A DNA stretch of 64,000 bases from Selaginella moellendorffii (Eukaryota > Streptophyta > Lycopodiopsida > Selaginellales > Selaginellaceae). Below are positions 1 through 10,400 of the stretch, one piece after another. The stretch covers positions 125,554 to 189,553 of the forward strand of contig NW_003314384.1 in the NCBI RefSeq assembly GCF_000143415.4, in the 5' to 3' direction. Within the stretch, counting starts at the first letter, position 1. Each line of letters begins with the position of its first letter. Position numbers and translations under genes: made by a program. A model generated the notes under the pieces. The model did not search any database. It had not been told where the DNA came from and worked only from the letters and a program-made list of their open reading frames with translations.

Positions 1-439
1 AGGTTGCCCATGCATGCAATTAAGAAGCTTGGCTTGTCACGCATGAAACTGGAAAGGTGGTAGGGCAAAGTCTTTTTCTTTGTTTAAAGAGCAAACTTGC
101 ACATTCCACGTGGGAGGATATAACATCAGTGTCTGGGTGGCTGGCTATATATCAATTGTTTGTAACAAGGACACTAGCTCCTCTTTCTTGGCTCTTGAAT
201 GGATGTGTGGGAAAAGAAAGTGCCACGGCTCTGTCAAGAAAGCAGGAAAAATACTTTGATATGGAATTGGGGTCTTTGGGGTACGGCAGCCAAGTGCAAA
301 TTCTAGTCAGGGTGACACATGGGTGCCACGTCCGTACCACATGCATATTGGCAGAAAAGTCCACCAACTTTTCATTGACTTGACTGGTCAAGTTTATATG
401 TGTATATTATGGAAATAATGCGGCTTATTTCTCATCTCT
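1..439. other. intergenic sequence, no gene seen
   Basis: Short reading frames occur on both strands but none has a recognisable domain or a convincing start. I see no clear repeat structure here. Confidence 0.4.
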
Positions 440-510
440 GGCCCCATAGTGTAGTGGAAGCACATTTGAACTTAGCTCAAAAGTCGTGGGCTCGAAACCC
501 ACTGGGGCTA
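440..510 (+). tRNA. tRNA-like gene or tRNA pseudogene, anticodon position UUA
   Basis: A 71-nt cloverleaf can be drawn. The acceptor stem pairs 440-446 with 503-509 (one G-U), followed by A at 510. The D stem is GTGT/GCAC with loop AGTGGAA, the anticodon stem TTTGA/TCAAA, and the T stem GTGGG/CCCAC with loop CTCGAAA. The 5' half resembles plant tRNA-Gln. A T-run about 15 nt downstream could terminate Pol III. The anticodon loop is ACTTAGC, so the anticodon position reads TTA (would decode UAA), but the universal U33 is C and T54 is C. Those departures favour a degenerate copy over a working suppressor tRNA. Confidence 0.5.
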
Positions 511-591
511 AAAAACCACCCTTTTTTAAGCACTCGAAAGTTGCGCAATTCGTTTCTTTTTCTTCGGACTACGACTAGATTTGCAGATTCA

Positions 592-1695
592 CTACTTGCT
601 AACGATATTAGCATTGTTGTTGTGGTGGCTTTCCAGAGGTTTCATTCCCACGCCATCTTCGATCTCATCGGGCGATGTCCCCGCTGCTGGCTTGGCATTT
701 CGATACACGAGGTAGAGCAGCAGCTGAGCCACGCCCGCCAAAACTCCCAAGCCATTTGGAATCTAGAAAGCATTCAGGTGCTGGAAGAGATGTATATGGC
801 ATGGAAGTTCTTACCCCGATGAATATATCTTTGGTGGCCACTGCATACAACATCCACACGAGGCTGTTGATCAGCACGAACAGCGAGAGCAGAAACGGCA
901 TGTACTCGACGCTCCGTGTTTGGATGACAAGTTTCTGTCACAAACACGAGAAATCAGCTGCAAATCTGTCCCGCTAATCACCCACCATGACGCTTAATGG
1001 CGAGACATACATGGCAACCGCCACCACCACGCAAACCGAGCCGACGATCGTAGTCCGGGCGTCATGGGTGTGCGCCAGGAGCATCGTGAGCGCCACAACC
1101 ATGGCAAACGCAGCCAGCACGGCCCCAAGCATCCGCAACACCTTCATCTGTATGATCCAAAGTCTATCAAAGCTTCCAAACTTCCAAAGTTTTCCATGGA
1201 GAGCAAACTTGCGATCTCGATCGATGAGTATGCGTACCTTGGCGAGCTTTGGAGCGTAGATGAGATAGATGAGGAGGTAGACCGTCTCGATGGCGCATCC
1301 GGCGGCGTTGATGGTGATGATAAGCATCCCGTTTGTTTTGACGAAAGGCATGCCGTAGAAGACCCACAGCATGCAGTTGAAGAGCGTGCACACATACGGC
1401 AGGCCCGAGTAGTCCTGCGTCGATTTCATCCGCAAGATCCTCCAGAAGGTCGGCCTGTACGAAGGTTTAGATCGATCCACATGATAAAACTTTGGTAGAT
1501 GGAAAGATTTGTTTGTTTTTTCTCGTGATCTTACGCTGGCGAGATGAAGAGTGCGACCGCAGTGATGTTTCCTACACCACCATCAACAGAATCAAAATCT
1601 CTTCGAGTTCCATTCGAAACTTGTTTGGTTTTATGTTTTCCTTGTACTTTCAACGTACCTAAGATCCCCAGCAAGATCTGCATGCTAACCGCCAT
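592..1695 (-). CDS. SWEET-family bidirectional sugar transporter (six exons)
   Basis: SWEET proteins are plasma-membrane or tonoplast uniporters that move sucrose or hexoses down their gradient. Six exons read on the minus strand: 1695-1659, 1571-1535, 1454-1238, 1147-986, 934-815 and 762-592, all with GT-AG borders and continuous phase, giving about 247 residues, the normal length. Family landmarks are in order: PTFWRIL after TM1, LNCMLWVFYG and TINAAG in the first MtN3 repeat, LLAHTH between repeats, then SPLSVM, KTRSVEYMPF-like text (here QTRSVEYMPF), IPNGLG and LLLYLVYRNAK in the second repeat. The start at 1695 gives MAVSMQILLGILG, typical of the family N-terminus. The C-terminal tail is short and Asn-rich. 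The clade (sucrose or hexose) cannot be told by eye. Confidence 0.9.
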
Positions 1696-2531
1696 CTCCG
1701 AGCGCGCAGAGTTCGACAATCCGGCCTGTGATCGCTGTTCTGGAGGAGGAAATTCCGGTTTGTGTTTAGTTCCGTTGTCGCCGCAAGAGAAAACAAGAAG
1801 TAACAAGAGCTAGAAAATCAAAGTCGAAGAAAGAAGTAGCAGCAGCAGCAAGGAAAGAAAGAAAAAAAGAAAGACAAAGAGAAACCGAAGATCAGAAAAG
1901 CGAAGAACCAAAGCGTTTCACAGAATCCCAACATCCACAAAGCGTGAATCAACTGCAACCACCGGGGCATCAACACGCAGGCAGCAGCAGTTTCAGTGCT
2001 CCTCCGCATTCCAGATGGCCAAAACACTCCAAAAAACTTCCAAGCTCCACCATGGCAGCACAACTCACATGACTCGGTTTTTAGGCAAACCACCGAGTGT
2101 TTTAGGTGGCGGCGAATCTCCACACGCTCCCAGCAGGAATCATGAGAGCTCCACACCCTTCATATACACACACACTACACACACACACAAAGGAAAAAAG
2201 AAAACACCAAAAAAGAGAAGATGAAACGAACAGTTTCCCACATTTCAAGCCTTTTTTCGAATCCAACCAAACATTATTAGTTCATACTACCAACAAAATG
2301 CAATCCTCGCAGAGAATCAATGTCCCCAGCACTCGGCTTCTGGGCTTTTTTTGCGAGAGGTATTTCGTCACTTCCTCCTCACACACTACTTTCTTATAAC
2401 GTGCTTCTTCGTCGCGTCGTCGTCGTCGCCGGCGTTGCGATTGCGATTCTTTGTCCTGCTTTTGATGTTACAAAGTGGCAACCAGAGAGAGAGGCTTTTG
2501 GTACCTAGCGAGCGGGGCGGTGTTCGTTCCC
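1696..2531. other. SWEET upstream region and U2AF65 3' flank with CA-rich microsatellite
   Basis: No coding exon recognised. It holds a purine-rich stretch near 1830-1900, a CA/ACAC-rich simple repeat around 2165-2190, and the probable 3' UTR of the U2AF65 gene. Confidence 0.45.
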
Positions 2532-5500
2532 TTAGCTGCTCGCCGGTTCGACGTTATACTCCCCCTGGAGGAACTTGTCCTCCGGGAAGTACACCGCGGC
2601 AACGATGTTGCCGCCGAATTTGCGCCCGTTCAGCGAGTTCTTGGCCTTGATTGCCTCTTCGATCGTGGCGTACTCCACGAATACCTGCAGCACAAGCTCT
2701 TCTTAGCTTTCCCTAGACGCGAGCCAACTGCGTACCTTCCCAACTCCTGCGACCTCCTCGCCGTTTGATTTAGGCCGAGGTAATACCAAAGTGGCCACGC
2801 TACCTGGAACCAATGCCGGTAACACATATACATCAGCTCGTCTTGAACGTACCATATTTTCCACATTCCTCTCGCATGTCCTCGAGGATCTCCTCGTACT
2901 CATCATCCTCCTTGAGCTCATCTGGAGAAACAACCTGCAAAGACGGAGTTCAAGACGCAAATTCTACGCCTAAGCAGCGATTCACCTGTTTCAAGCACAC
3001 AACTTTGGTAGGGGTCTCGGGCATCGTCATGCCGTTATCCACGCCTGGCATCATCATGTTGTAGTAAGGCGCACCTTGCAAGGCAAGCTTCTGCCACGAA
3101 AGACACGGCATTAAAAAAAGTTACTGCAAAAAGACGAGGGATAGAGTGATCCACCTGAAGAGCAATCTGTTGTTGCGCCTGAGCCAGGACGTTAGCTTGG
3201 TCTGGCTTGGGCTGGCCACTGTGGACACTACGGAAAAGGTTAGGAGAAGATTAGACGATGCCGTTTGTTTAAAAGTGCTTAGAAAAATCTAATTCCAGAC
3301 AGTAGATCCCACCTAGCAGTAGCTCGACGAACCGTCAACGTTTTGTCGCCCATTTTCAGCCCGTTTAAAGCAGCGCAGGCTACATCCGTAACAGCAGGAT
3401 CCTGAATTTTGGCTTGCCACATAAGAGCCAGCTTATACACTATAGTACCTGGTAAACGCAAAAGCCGTATCCCTTCGAGTTGCCTGTATCGCGATCCTTT
3501 ACAAGGTCGAAACCCCGAAGCGGCCTGCAACAGCCAGAGCAATTAGAGAAAATATAGGATAAAGATCCACGGGTTACTTACCCAAACGACTCGAGCAACT
3601 CCTTTATCTGACCCTCTGTCAAGTAATAAGGAAGTCCGCCGACAAAGATGCGATCAGGGCCATCAGCTCCGCCGGCGGCACTGGTGAATATCAAGACAGT
3701 TTCTTAGAAAAAGATCCTAAATAGAAAAAGTAAACATACCCAGGAGTAAGTCCGACTGCTGCAAGGTTAAGGTGAGGACTCGGTTGACTGGGACCAAGTG
3801 TCGCCGCCATCGAAGGGTTGTAATCACTTGGTCTTCTTACACGGACCGAGACCCCCTATGGAAATCACAGAATAAAACTAAGATTACCAGGAAAAAAAAA
3901 ACAAATTTACCTCAAAAATGATACCATCTAAAGCCATTGCATTGCTGGCTTCTTCAACAGTTCGCATTTCGACAAAAGCAAATTTCTTCTCTTGGTTAAT
4001 GTACACATTCACAACAGCGTCACCTGCATCCAAAACTTCCACATCACAATGTGCCCACAAAGACAGAATTCTGATACCAGGGCCAGCCGTATTTCCTCCA
4101 ATAGCAGACATCACTTGGCTAAAAAATGTCGCGATAGTCTGTCCGAAATTAAAAAGCATATTTGAATATATATCAATCCCCCTAACTGAAAAAATCACCT
4201 GCTCATTTGCCAGGGGAGGTAATCCACCGACATACACACGGCGTGCATGCCTCGTCGCCTGAGAAAAATTATTTTAGCACATTCGTTACAACTTCAAGAT
4301 AAGGCAAACCTGCTGAGTCATTGCTTGTGCTGGCATCGTCGGAAGTCCCGCAAACTGCAGGAGATAGTTTTGTCAGACGGCAAAATCGAACCACAAAAAG
4401 AAGACTTGCCTGAGTGCCCGCGAAAGGAAACATGGAAAACACCCCGGGAACAGGTTGAGTAATCCCTGGAAGTTGACCTACAAATACAAAGACAACACTT
4501 CACCACCAGACCAGAGCGTCAAAAGAAAGAAAACATTAATAGAAGGTCAAGGCTAAGAATATGAACGAGAGTTGAACTAATTGCCCACGTCGGCATCATG
4601 CATAGGGAAAAGAACAAGAAATGCGAGATACTCTATATGAACAACGCATCCAAGTCTACTTAGCTAGCCTAATTAAAGGTTGCTTGCAAACCTGGTGTAG
4701 TTCCTGTAACGACAGCGGCACCTGGAGGAGCCATGTCAAATCCGCTGGTTCTTTTGCTGCCACGACTTTTACAAAAAGGATTGATAAGTTGTTAATCTCA
4801 TTTTATAAAAATACCTTCGTCGATCACGAGACCGGGAGCGGGAGCGGGACTTTGAGCGGTCTCGAGATCTTCCTTTCGACCGTGAGCGCGACCGATGCCT
4901 GTGACGACGCTCTCTTTCACGGTCTCGGTCTCGACTCCGTCTTCTGAGGAAGGAAACAGAAAAGATGCAAGATACAAAAATTATTGATATGAAAACAAAA
5001 ACCTTTCGCGATCTCGAGTTTTGTGGCGTTCATCACGGTCTCTTTCACGGTCACGATCCCTGTCGTAATCTCTCTCCCTGTCATTCCTGCGGTCTCTATC
5101 ATCCCGGTGCCTCCGGTCATCTCTTTCTCTGCTCTTCTCCCGCTCACGAGACTTTCGCTGTAAGGAAAACCAGTTGTGAGTCTGTCCAGCTAATAGAAAG
5201 AAGAAAAGAAGAAACATCCACTTTATGCATCATGCCAAGATAAATTCCCATGAACCGCATGGTGAACCTGTGTGGATCTTACATGGAGAACTGAGTATAA
5301 GCCCCTGAATCTACGCACAGAGAACAAAGCAACAAACAGACAGACACAAAAAATGAATAAGTGAAGAAAAAAAGAGAGGAAAAGCCACAACTTAGGCTAC
5401 ATGAAAATGCCTATTCAAACTCTACGAATGGAAAGAGAAGGAAAGATTGGGCGGAAGGAAAACTAAGGGGGCGAACAAAGGAAAAATTGTATGGATTGCA

Positions 5501-5650
5501 CACTGCACTAAAAAACTCTACCTCACGATAGCGATCGCCGCCATTCTCTTGGCCATCGTAATGTGCTGGCTCGCCATAATCCCCGTGCCTGGCTCCAGGG
5601 GATTCGGCACCATCCTCATACGCGGCTCCTTCATACTCGTTGCCAGCCAT
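2532..5650 (-). CDS. U2AF65: splicing factor U2AF large subunit (U2AF65), about 18 coding exons
   Basis: U2AF65 binds the intron polypyrimidine tract and, with U2AF35, recruits U2 snRNP in the nucleus. The protein starts MAGNEYEGAAYEDG (ATG at 5650) and ends GEYNVEPASS with TAA at 2532. An Arg/Ser/Asp/Glu-rich RS-type region spans exons 5157-5003 and 4943-4815, followed by SGFDMAPPGAA (exon 4765-4692), the plant U2AF65 linker with the U2AF35-binding region. RRM1 begins RRVYVGGLPP (exon 4258-4199) and continues through KKFAFVEMRTVEEA (4023-3911). RRM2 begins PDRIFVGGLPYYL and has SKGYGFCVYQ. A third U2AF-homology motif runs from VVCLKQVVSPDEL to VFVEYATIEEA and the C-terminus. Length and exon order match plant orthologues. 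The intron after exon 4477-4410 appears to use a GC donor (CAG|GCAAGT). Confidence 0.92.
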
Positions 5651-5830
5651 TCTCAATCGTCACTGCCAAAAGAAAGAGAGAAGATCTCTCGTATGAATAC
5701 CATGACCTAATCTCTCGACCCCAGAGCGGCTCCAGGGAAGAAATTTCGCTCACCTGCGATGCGTAGAAGCTGCCCTGCGATCTCGGCCCCTCCAAATCCA
5801 GGCCGCTCTCACAAGCTCCACAAATAGGCC

Positions 5831-6007
5831 ATGGCGACTCCCTCCCGGGCCTCTACAGCTTCGATTCGCGCTCTTAGAAGCTGCTACCAACCTGGATTCG
5901 CCGCCGCCGCTCCGGCGCCCTGCCCCTGTGGCGCCGCGCCCCAGAGATTTGCGGTGCCGCTCTCAAGCAGCGCGTCTCCTCTGACGCTAAACAACACAAC
6001 AAAATAA
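5831..6007 (+). CDS. small ORF, possible organelle-targeted peptide
   Basis: An ATG-started frame of 58 codons begins MATPSRASTASIRALRSC and ends in TAA followed by TAG. It is rich in Ala, Ser, Arg and Pro with no acidic residues, a composition like a mitochondrial or plastid transit peptide. It lies in the GC-rich gap between the divergent U2AF65 and PPR genes, so it may instead be 5' UTR or promoter sequence of either, or the first exon of a short spliced gene. No family is recognised. Confidence 0.25.
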   Translation: MATPSRASTASIRALRSCYQPGFAAAAPAPCPCGAAPQRFAVPLSSSASPLTLNNTTK

Positions 6008-6120
6008 TAGAGTAAAAGCCCCCCCAGACCTATCCCGAGCCAGTTAGCTCCGGGAATTATACGAGCCGTCGGATTGCTCGAACCTAAACTGGACCGTTAA
6101 GATGCTAGGGCTCTTGGTGC

Positions 6121-7905
6121 ATGAGAGCTTCTTCTTCCTCTTCTTGTGGAGCTCTCCAGGTCACGCATCTCGCGAATCTACTGCGATCGTGTGGTAATTT
6201 TGGGGATCTCTCGGCGGGGCGGCGGATCCACAAGCGCGTCTTGGATCTCCAGCGGCAGCATGGCCAGGATGTCTTCCTCCTCAATCTCGTCATCGACATG
6301 TATGGCAAATGCGGGGGATTGGGGGAGGCCAGGGCGGTGTTTGATGCGATCGAGCATCCCAATGTCTTCTCATTCAACATTCTCATCGCATCCTACGCCT
6401 CGGCAGGGCTGCTCGAGGAGGCTTGGAAGATCTTCCATGCGATGCCGGGCAGGAATGTGGTGTCTTGGAACACGATGGTGTCGGCAAATGCCCAGGAAGG
6501 GGATTTTTCCCGAGCGAAGATCTTTCTGGCGAGGATTCCACAGCACAGCCTGGTGGCCTGGAATGCGATGATCGGAGGGTTTGCTCGAGAAGGGAGATTT
6601 TTGGAGGCCAAGAGGCTGTTTGATGCGGCCAAAGTGAGGGATGTGGTGATTTGGAACGCGCTGATCCACGCGAAAGCCGCAGTGACCGGGGGGATCGAGG
6701 ATGTGGAGTCTTTGTTCTCGAGGATTCCGTGCTGGGACGTGATATCGTGGAACGAGATGCTAGCAGCGTACACCAAGCATGGAAGTCTGAATCGAGCAAA
6801 AGCTTTCTTCGATACGAGGATGCTCCAAAGGGATGTGTTCTCGTGGAACACAATGGCTGCTGCGTTTGCTCGGATGGTTCACCAGTCAGGGGCAGCAGGA
6901 AAGAAGTTTTTCGAGAGAATGCCACAGCACAACACGGTCTCCTGGAACAGCATCGCCCAGGGGCTCTCGGAGAACGGCCTATTCGACGATGCAAAATCGC
7001 TTTTTGAGAGCATGGGCGATCGCGACTCGGTGTCAATGATCCAGATGGCGGTGACTTACGCGCGAAACGGGCATCCGGAACAAGCCCAGGAGCTTTTCTC
7101 ACGGATCTCCCCAAGAACAGTAGCGGTGTGGAACGCTCTTCTCTGGTCGTATGCCCGGAACGGGCATCTCTCCGAGACCTTGGCCACCTTTCACCGGATT
7201 CCCATGATGAATCGCATCACTTGCACCGTGATCATCGAAGTTTACGGCCGGAGCAGCCGCCTGGAAGAGGCCGAGACGCTGTTCTTCGAGAAAGTCCTGG
7301 AGAAGGACATGGTTTCGTGCATCGCAATGATGGTGGCATACTCCCACAATGGTCGCCTGGACGGAGCACTGGCCGTGTTCGAGAGAATCCAGCACTACCC
7401 GGAGGTGATGGTTTGGACTGCAATGGTGGCGAGCTACGTCCACAATGGAGAGCTCGAGATGGCCACTATGATCTTCCGGAAGATCGCTCTCCAGGGACTC
7501 CAGCCGGATGGTATCACCTTCGTCACCATCCTCACAGGTTGCAGCCATCTCGGGCTCGTGAGCCGGGGAAGAGAATTCTTTCGATCGATCGAGTCGGCGT
7601 TTGGGATGAAACCCGGCGTGGAGCACTACTGCTGCATGGTCGACGTTCTCGGGCGAGCCAAGCATCTGGAAGAGGCGGAGGAGCTCGTGAGAACGATGCC
7701 GTTTCTCCCCGACGCGGTGGCATGGAACACGCTGCTGGGAGCTTGCCGGATCCACGGAGATATCATGCGCGGCGAGCGAGTAGCCAAGATGGTCGCGGAG
7801 TTGGACGAGAGGAATCAAAGACCTCACTTGCTGCTATCGAATCTCTACACTTCCAGCGGCGATCTAGACGTAGAGCTCGAGTTACTAGCAGCTATGGTGA
7901 GCTAA
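6121..7905 (+). CDS. PLS-class pentatricopeptide repeat protein (594 aa, intronless)
   Basis: Repeats of about 31-35 residues carry the signatures of plant PLS-type PPR proteins: LIDMYGKCG near residue 60, then NVFSFNILIASYA, NVVSWNTMVSANAQEGD, LVAWNAMIGGFAREG and so on to about residue 460. Such proteins bind organelle RNA, one base per repeat, and act in editing or processing. The C-terminal part has PGVEHYCCMVDVLGRA and PDAVAWNTLLGACRIHGD, the usual last repeat and E-type motif. The frame then stops after LLAAMVS, so E+ and DYW domains are missing. The start is ATG 6121; the Ser-rich N-terminus could be part of a targeting peptide. The next PPR gene begins 62 bp downstream on the same strand. 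Confidence 0.9.
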   Translation: MRASSSSSCGALQVTHLANLLRSCGNFGDLSAGRRIHKRVLDLQRQHGQDVFLLNLVIDMYGKCGGLGEARAVFDAIEHPNVFSFNILIASYASAGLLEEAWKIFHAMPGRNVVSWNTMVSANAQEGDFSRAKIFLARIPQHSLVAWNAMIGGFAREGRFLEAKRLFDAAKVRDVVIWNALIHAKAAVTGGIEDVESLFSRIPCWDVISWNEMLAAYTKHGSLNRAKAFFDTRMLQRDVFSWNTMAAAFARMVHQSGAAGKKFFERMPQHNTVSWNSIAQGLSENGLFDDAKSLFESMGDRDSVSMIQMAVTYARNGHPEQAQELFSRISPRTVAVWNALLWSYARNGHLSETLATFHRIPMMNRITCTVIIEVYGRSSRLEEAETLFFEKVLEKDMVSCIAMMVAYSHNGRLDGALAVFERIQHYPEVMVWTAMVASYVHNGELEMATMIFRKIALQGLQPDGITFVTILTGCSHLGLVSRGREFFRSIESAFGMKPGVEHYCCMVDVLGRAKHLEEAEELVRTMPFLPDAVAWNTLLGACRIHGDIMRGERVAKMVAELDERNQRPHLLLSNLYTSSGDLDVELELLAAMVS

Positions 7906-7967
7906 AGGTTGGAATTTCTTCTTCTTCTATAAGCATCGAGATAGAGTAGCTCTTCTCTATTTCGACG

Positions 7968-10304
7968 ATGTTGATCATGGTGGCCGCGAATTCTTGCTGG
8001 AATCTAGCACTCGCAGCGACGTCCTCGATCTTCCAGTATCATAGCAGCGACGCTGACGATGGAAGAATCCACACAGTGGTCCGGCGATCCAGGAACAAGA
8101 TGACCAAGAAACGCGAGCTCCTCCAGCGCAAGGGGCGAATCTCCAAGGAAGAGATTGGCCTGGAGCAGCTGCTGCGGAATCCCGACACCACCACCTACGC
8201 GATCCTCCTCCGCCGGTGTGGCCGCGCTCGAGCGCTGGCAGAGGGCAAGCGCGTCCACGCGCAGATCTTCAAGACTGGCCACGATCGCGAGACGCGGCTG
8301 AGGAATCTCTTGATCCAGATGTATGGCGAATGCGGCAGCTTGATCGACGCGCGCAAGGTCTTCGATCGCACGCCGGATCCAAACATCTTCTCGTGGAACA
8401 TCATGCTCGCAGCGTATGCCCACAATGGGCATTCCAACGAGGCGCTGGTTCTGTCGCAGAGGATGAAGGACAGTGGCGCCACCGTCGTCCCGGATCGAGT
8501 GACTTACGTGATCCTCCTCCACGCGTGCTCGAATCTGGGCGCGCTGCGCGAGGGGCGGATGATCCACGCGAGCGTCATCGCGAGCGGGATGGAATCCAAC
8601 GTCGTGGTGGCCACCGCAATCGTCAACATGTATGGCAAGTGTGGTAGCATGGGCGATGCGAAGATGGTCTTCGACAAGATGCCCGCCAAGGACGTGATCT
8701 GCTGGAACTCGATGATCTCGGCCTATGCGCTGAATGGATTGGGCAAGAGCGCGCTGGATCTCTACGCGCGGATGAGGCACAGCTGCGTGAGGCCCGACGC
8801 TGGGACGTTCGTGGCGGCGCTGGATGCGTGCTCGGTGCTAAACTCGCTCGAGGATGGGAAGAAGATCCACGCCGCCATCGCCGCGAGCAAGCTCGAGTGG
8901 AATGTGATGGTGGCCACCGCTCTGGTGAGCATGTATGGGAAATGCGGCTGCCTGGAGCGATCCATCGCGGTGTTTCGCGCGATGGAGGTGAGGAACTTGA
9001 TCTCCTGGACGGCGATGCTGGGCGCGCTCGCGCACAATGGTCGCGACGCCGCGGCGCTGGAGCTCTTCGCCAGGATGCGCGACGAGGGCGTGAGGATCGA
9101 CGCGGTGGCGATGACAATCGCGCTGGACGCGTGCTCGCGGAGCCGGGACTTCACGCGGGGGAGGGAGATCCATGCGATGATCGACGCGGCGGTGGCGGGC
9201 AGGAGCTTGCGATCGATCACTCCAGTGCTCGCTGCCGCGATCGTCAACATGTATGCGTGCTGCGACGAGATGGATCTCGCGAGAGCGATAGTGGCGAGGC
9301 AGCGCGAAGCTCTCCTCTGGAACGCGCTCATCGCGGCCTACACTGCTCGCGGCCATCCCCGCGAGGGGCTGCGGCTCTACGCGGAGATGATCCTCGCGGA
9401 GAGGCGAGGAGCTCCGCCCGTCCGGCCGGATCGAAACACTTTCGCGGCGGTGCTCGAGGCGTGTGGATCCATTGGAGCCGCGGCGCTGGGCGAGGGGCGG
9501 ATGATCCACACGCAGGCCATCGCCAGAGCTTGCAACACGGACGCGATCGTCGCGTCGGCCTTGATCGCGATGTATTCCAAGTGCGGCAGCTTGGGCGACG
9601 CGGTGGCGATCTTCCGGGAGCTCTCGCGGAAGAGGAGCGTGGTGCTGGTCACCACCATGATCGCGGCTTACGGCCACCATGGAAAGCTCGAGCTCGCGCT
9701 GGAGCTCTTCTGGGAGATGGCGCAGCGAGGATTGAAGCCCAACCGGATCACTTTCGTCAGCCTTCTCTCGTCTTGCAGTGCCGCAAATTCTCTCCGTGAG
9801 GCCGTGTTCTACTTCCAGATCATGATCCACGACTGTGACATCCAGCCGGGCGCCGAGCACTACCACTTCCTCATCGATCTTCTTGGGCGGTCGGGAAAGG
9901 TGGCAGAGGCCGAGGAGCTCATCAACTCGATGCCGTTTGCGCCCGGTTGCGGCGCTTGGATGAGCTTGCTGGCCGCCTGTGAGAGGCACTCGAAGGTGGA
10001 GCTGGGAAGAAGAGCTGCGGATCGAGTTTTCGAGATGGAACCAAAGAATGCACTAGCTTACTTGATGCTTGGGAAGATCTACGTCGCAGCCGGGATGTGG
10101 GACGAGCTCCTCCAGCTCAAGAAGCTTATGGAGGATAGGGGTCTCAAGAGGGAGCCGAGTGGTAGTAGTAGTAGTAGTAGTAGTAATAATCCTCCCACCA
10201 CCACCACCACCACCACAGACTACCACCATTCTTCCTTGCGTGATAACGAGAAAGATCCACTGACTTTGAGGCCTCCAGCGTACATTCTTGGACCCCGTCC
10301 CTGA
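7968..10304 (+). CDS. PLS-class pentatricopeptide repeat protein (778 aa) with unusual C-terminal tail
   Basis: After a basic N-terminal 90 residues the protein has PLS PPR repeats with classic motifs: EGKRVHAQIFKTGHDRE, LIQMYGECGSL, PNIFSWNIMLAAYAHNG, IVNMYGKCGSM, and late AEHYHFLIDLLGRSGK and GCGAWMSLLAACERHSK. An E-type region follows (NALAYLMLGKIYVAAGMWDE, LMEDRGLKREPSG). Where family members normally continue into an E+/DYW domain, this one runs through AGT and CCA microsatellites (poly-Ser, Asn, poly-Thr) into a tail ending LRPPAYILGPRP. That tail is repeated almost unchanged at 12.8 kb. RNA-binding function in mitochondria or plastids is likely; cytidine deaminase activity is not expected without DYW. 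Confidence 0.9.
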   Translation: MLIMVAANSCWNLALAATSSIFQYHSSDADDGRIHTVVRRSRNKMTKKRELLQRKGRISKEEIGLEQLLRNPDTTTYAILLRRCGRARALAEGKRVHAQIFKTGHDRETRLRNLLIQMYGECGSLIDARKVFDRTPDPNIFSWNIMLAAYAHNGHSNEALVLSQRMKDSGATVVPDRVTYVILLHACSNLGALREGRMIHASVIASGMESNVVVATAIVNMYGKCGSMGDAKMVFDKMPAKDVICWNSMISAYALNGLGKSALDLYARMRHSCVRPDAGTFVAALDACSVLNSLEDGKKIHAAIAASKLEWNVMVATALVSMYGKCGCLERSIAVFRAMEVRNLISWTAMLGALAHNGRDAAALELFARMRDEGVRIDAVAMTIALDACSRSRDFTRGREIHAMIDAAVAGRSLRSITPVLAAAIVNMYACCDEMDLARAIVARQREALLWNALIAAYTARGHPREGLRLYAEMILAERRGAPPVRPDRNTFAAVLEACGSIGAAALGEGRMIHTQAIARACNTDAIVASALIAMYSKCGSLGDAVAIFRELSRKRSVVLVTTMIAAYGHHGKLELALELFWEMAQRGLKPNRITFVSLLSSCSAANSLREAVFYFQIMIHDCDIQPGAEHYHFLIDLLGRSGKVAEAEELINSMPFAPGCGAWMSLLAACERHSKVELGRRAADRVFEMEPKNALAYLMLGKIYVAAGMWDELLQLKKLMEDRGLKREPSGSSSSSSSNNPPTTTTTTTDYHHSSLRDNEKDPLTLRPPAYILGPRP
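10161..10216 (+). repeat. trinucleotide microsatellites inside a PPR coding region
   Basis: An AGT/TAG run (about 10161-10184) is followed by a short AT-rich step and a CCA run (about 10195-10216). Both stay in frame and encode poly-Ser and Pro/Thr stretches exactly where the PPR homology ends. Confidence 0.85.
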
Positions 10305-10400
10305 CTACAAAGCTGGAAGAAACGTTTTAAGAGTGAACTCGATCGAGAAGTGCAAGCAACCAGTGCTTTTAGTTAAAAGAACTGAAATGTATATAGCAAA
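10217..10400. repeat. direct repeat copy A (PPR 3' end and downstream flank)
   Basis: About 185 bp covering the last 29 codons of the upstream PPR gene, its stop and about 95 bp of 3' flank. The same sequence with few differences occurs at 12795-12970 in the same orientation. Confidence 0.85.

Noticed and set aside
6383-7114. 243-codon minus-strand ORF inside the first PPR gene
   Set aside because: Antisense shadow of a GC-rich PPR repeat array; no start context or domain.
8838-9989. 383-codon minus-strand ORF inside the second PPR gene
   Set aside because: Antisense shadow of the PPR coding sequence, as with several long His/Arg-rich frames opposite PPR genes.
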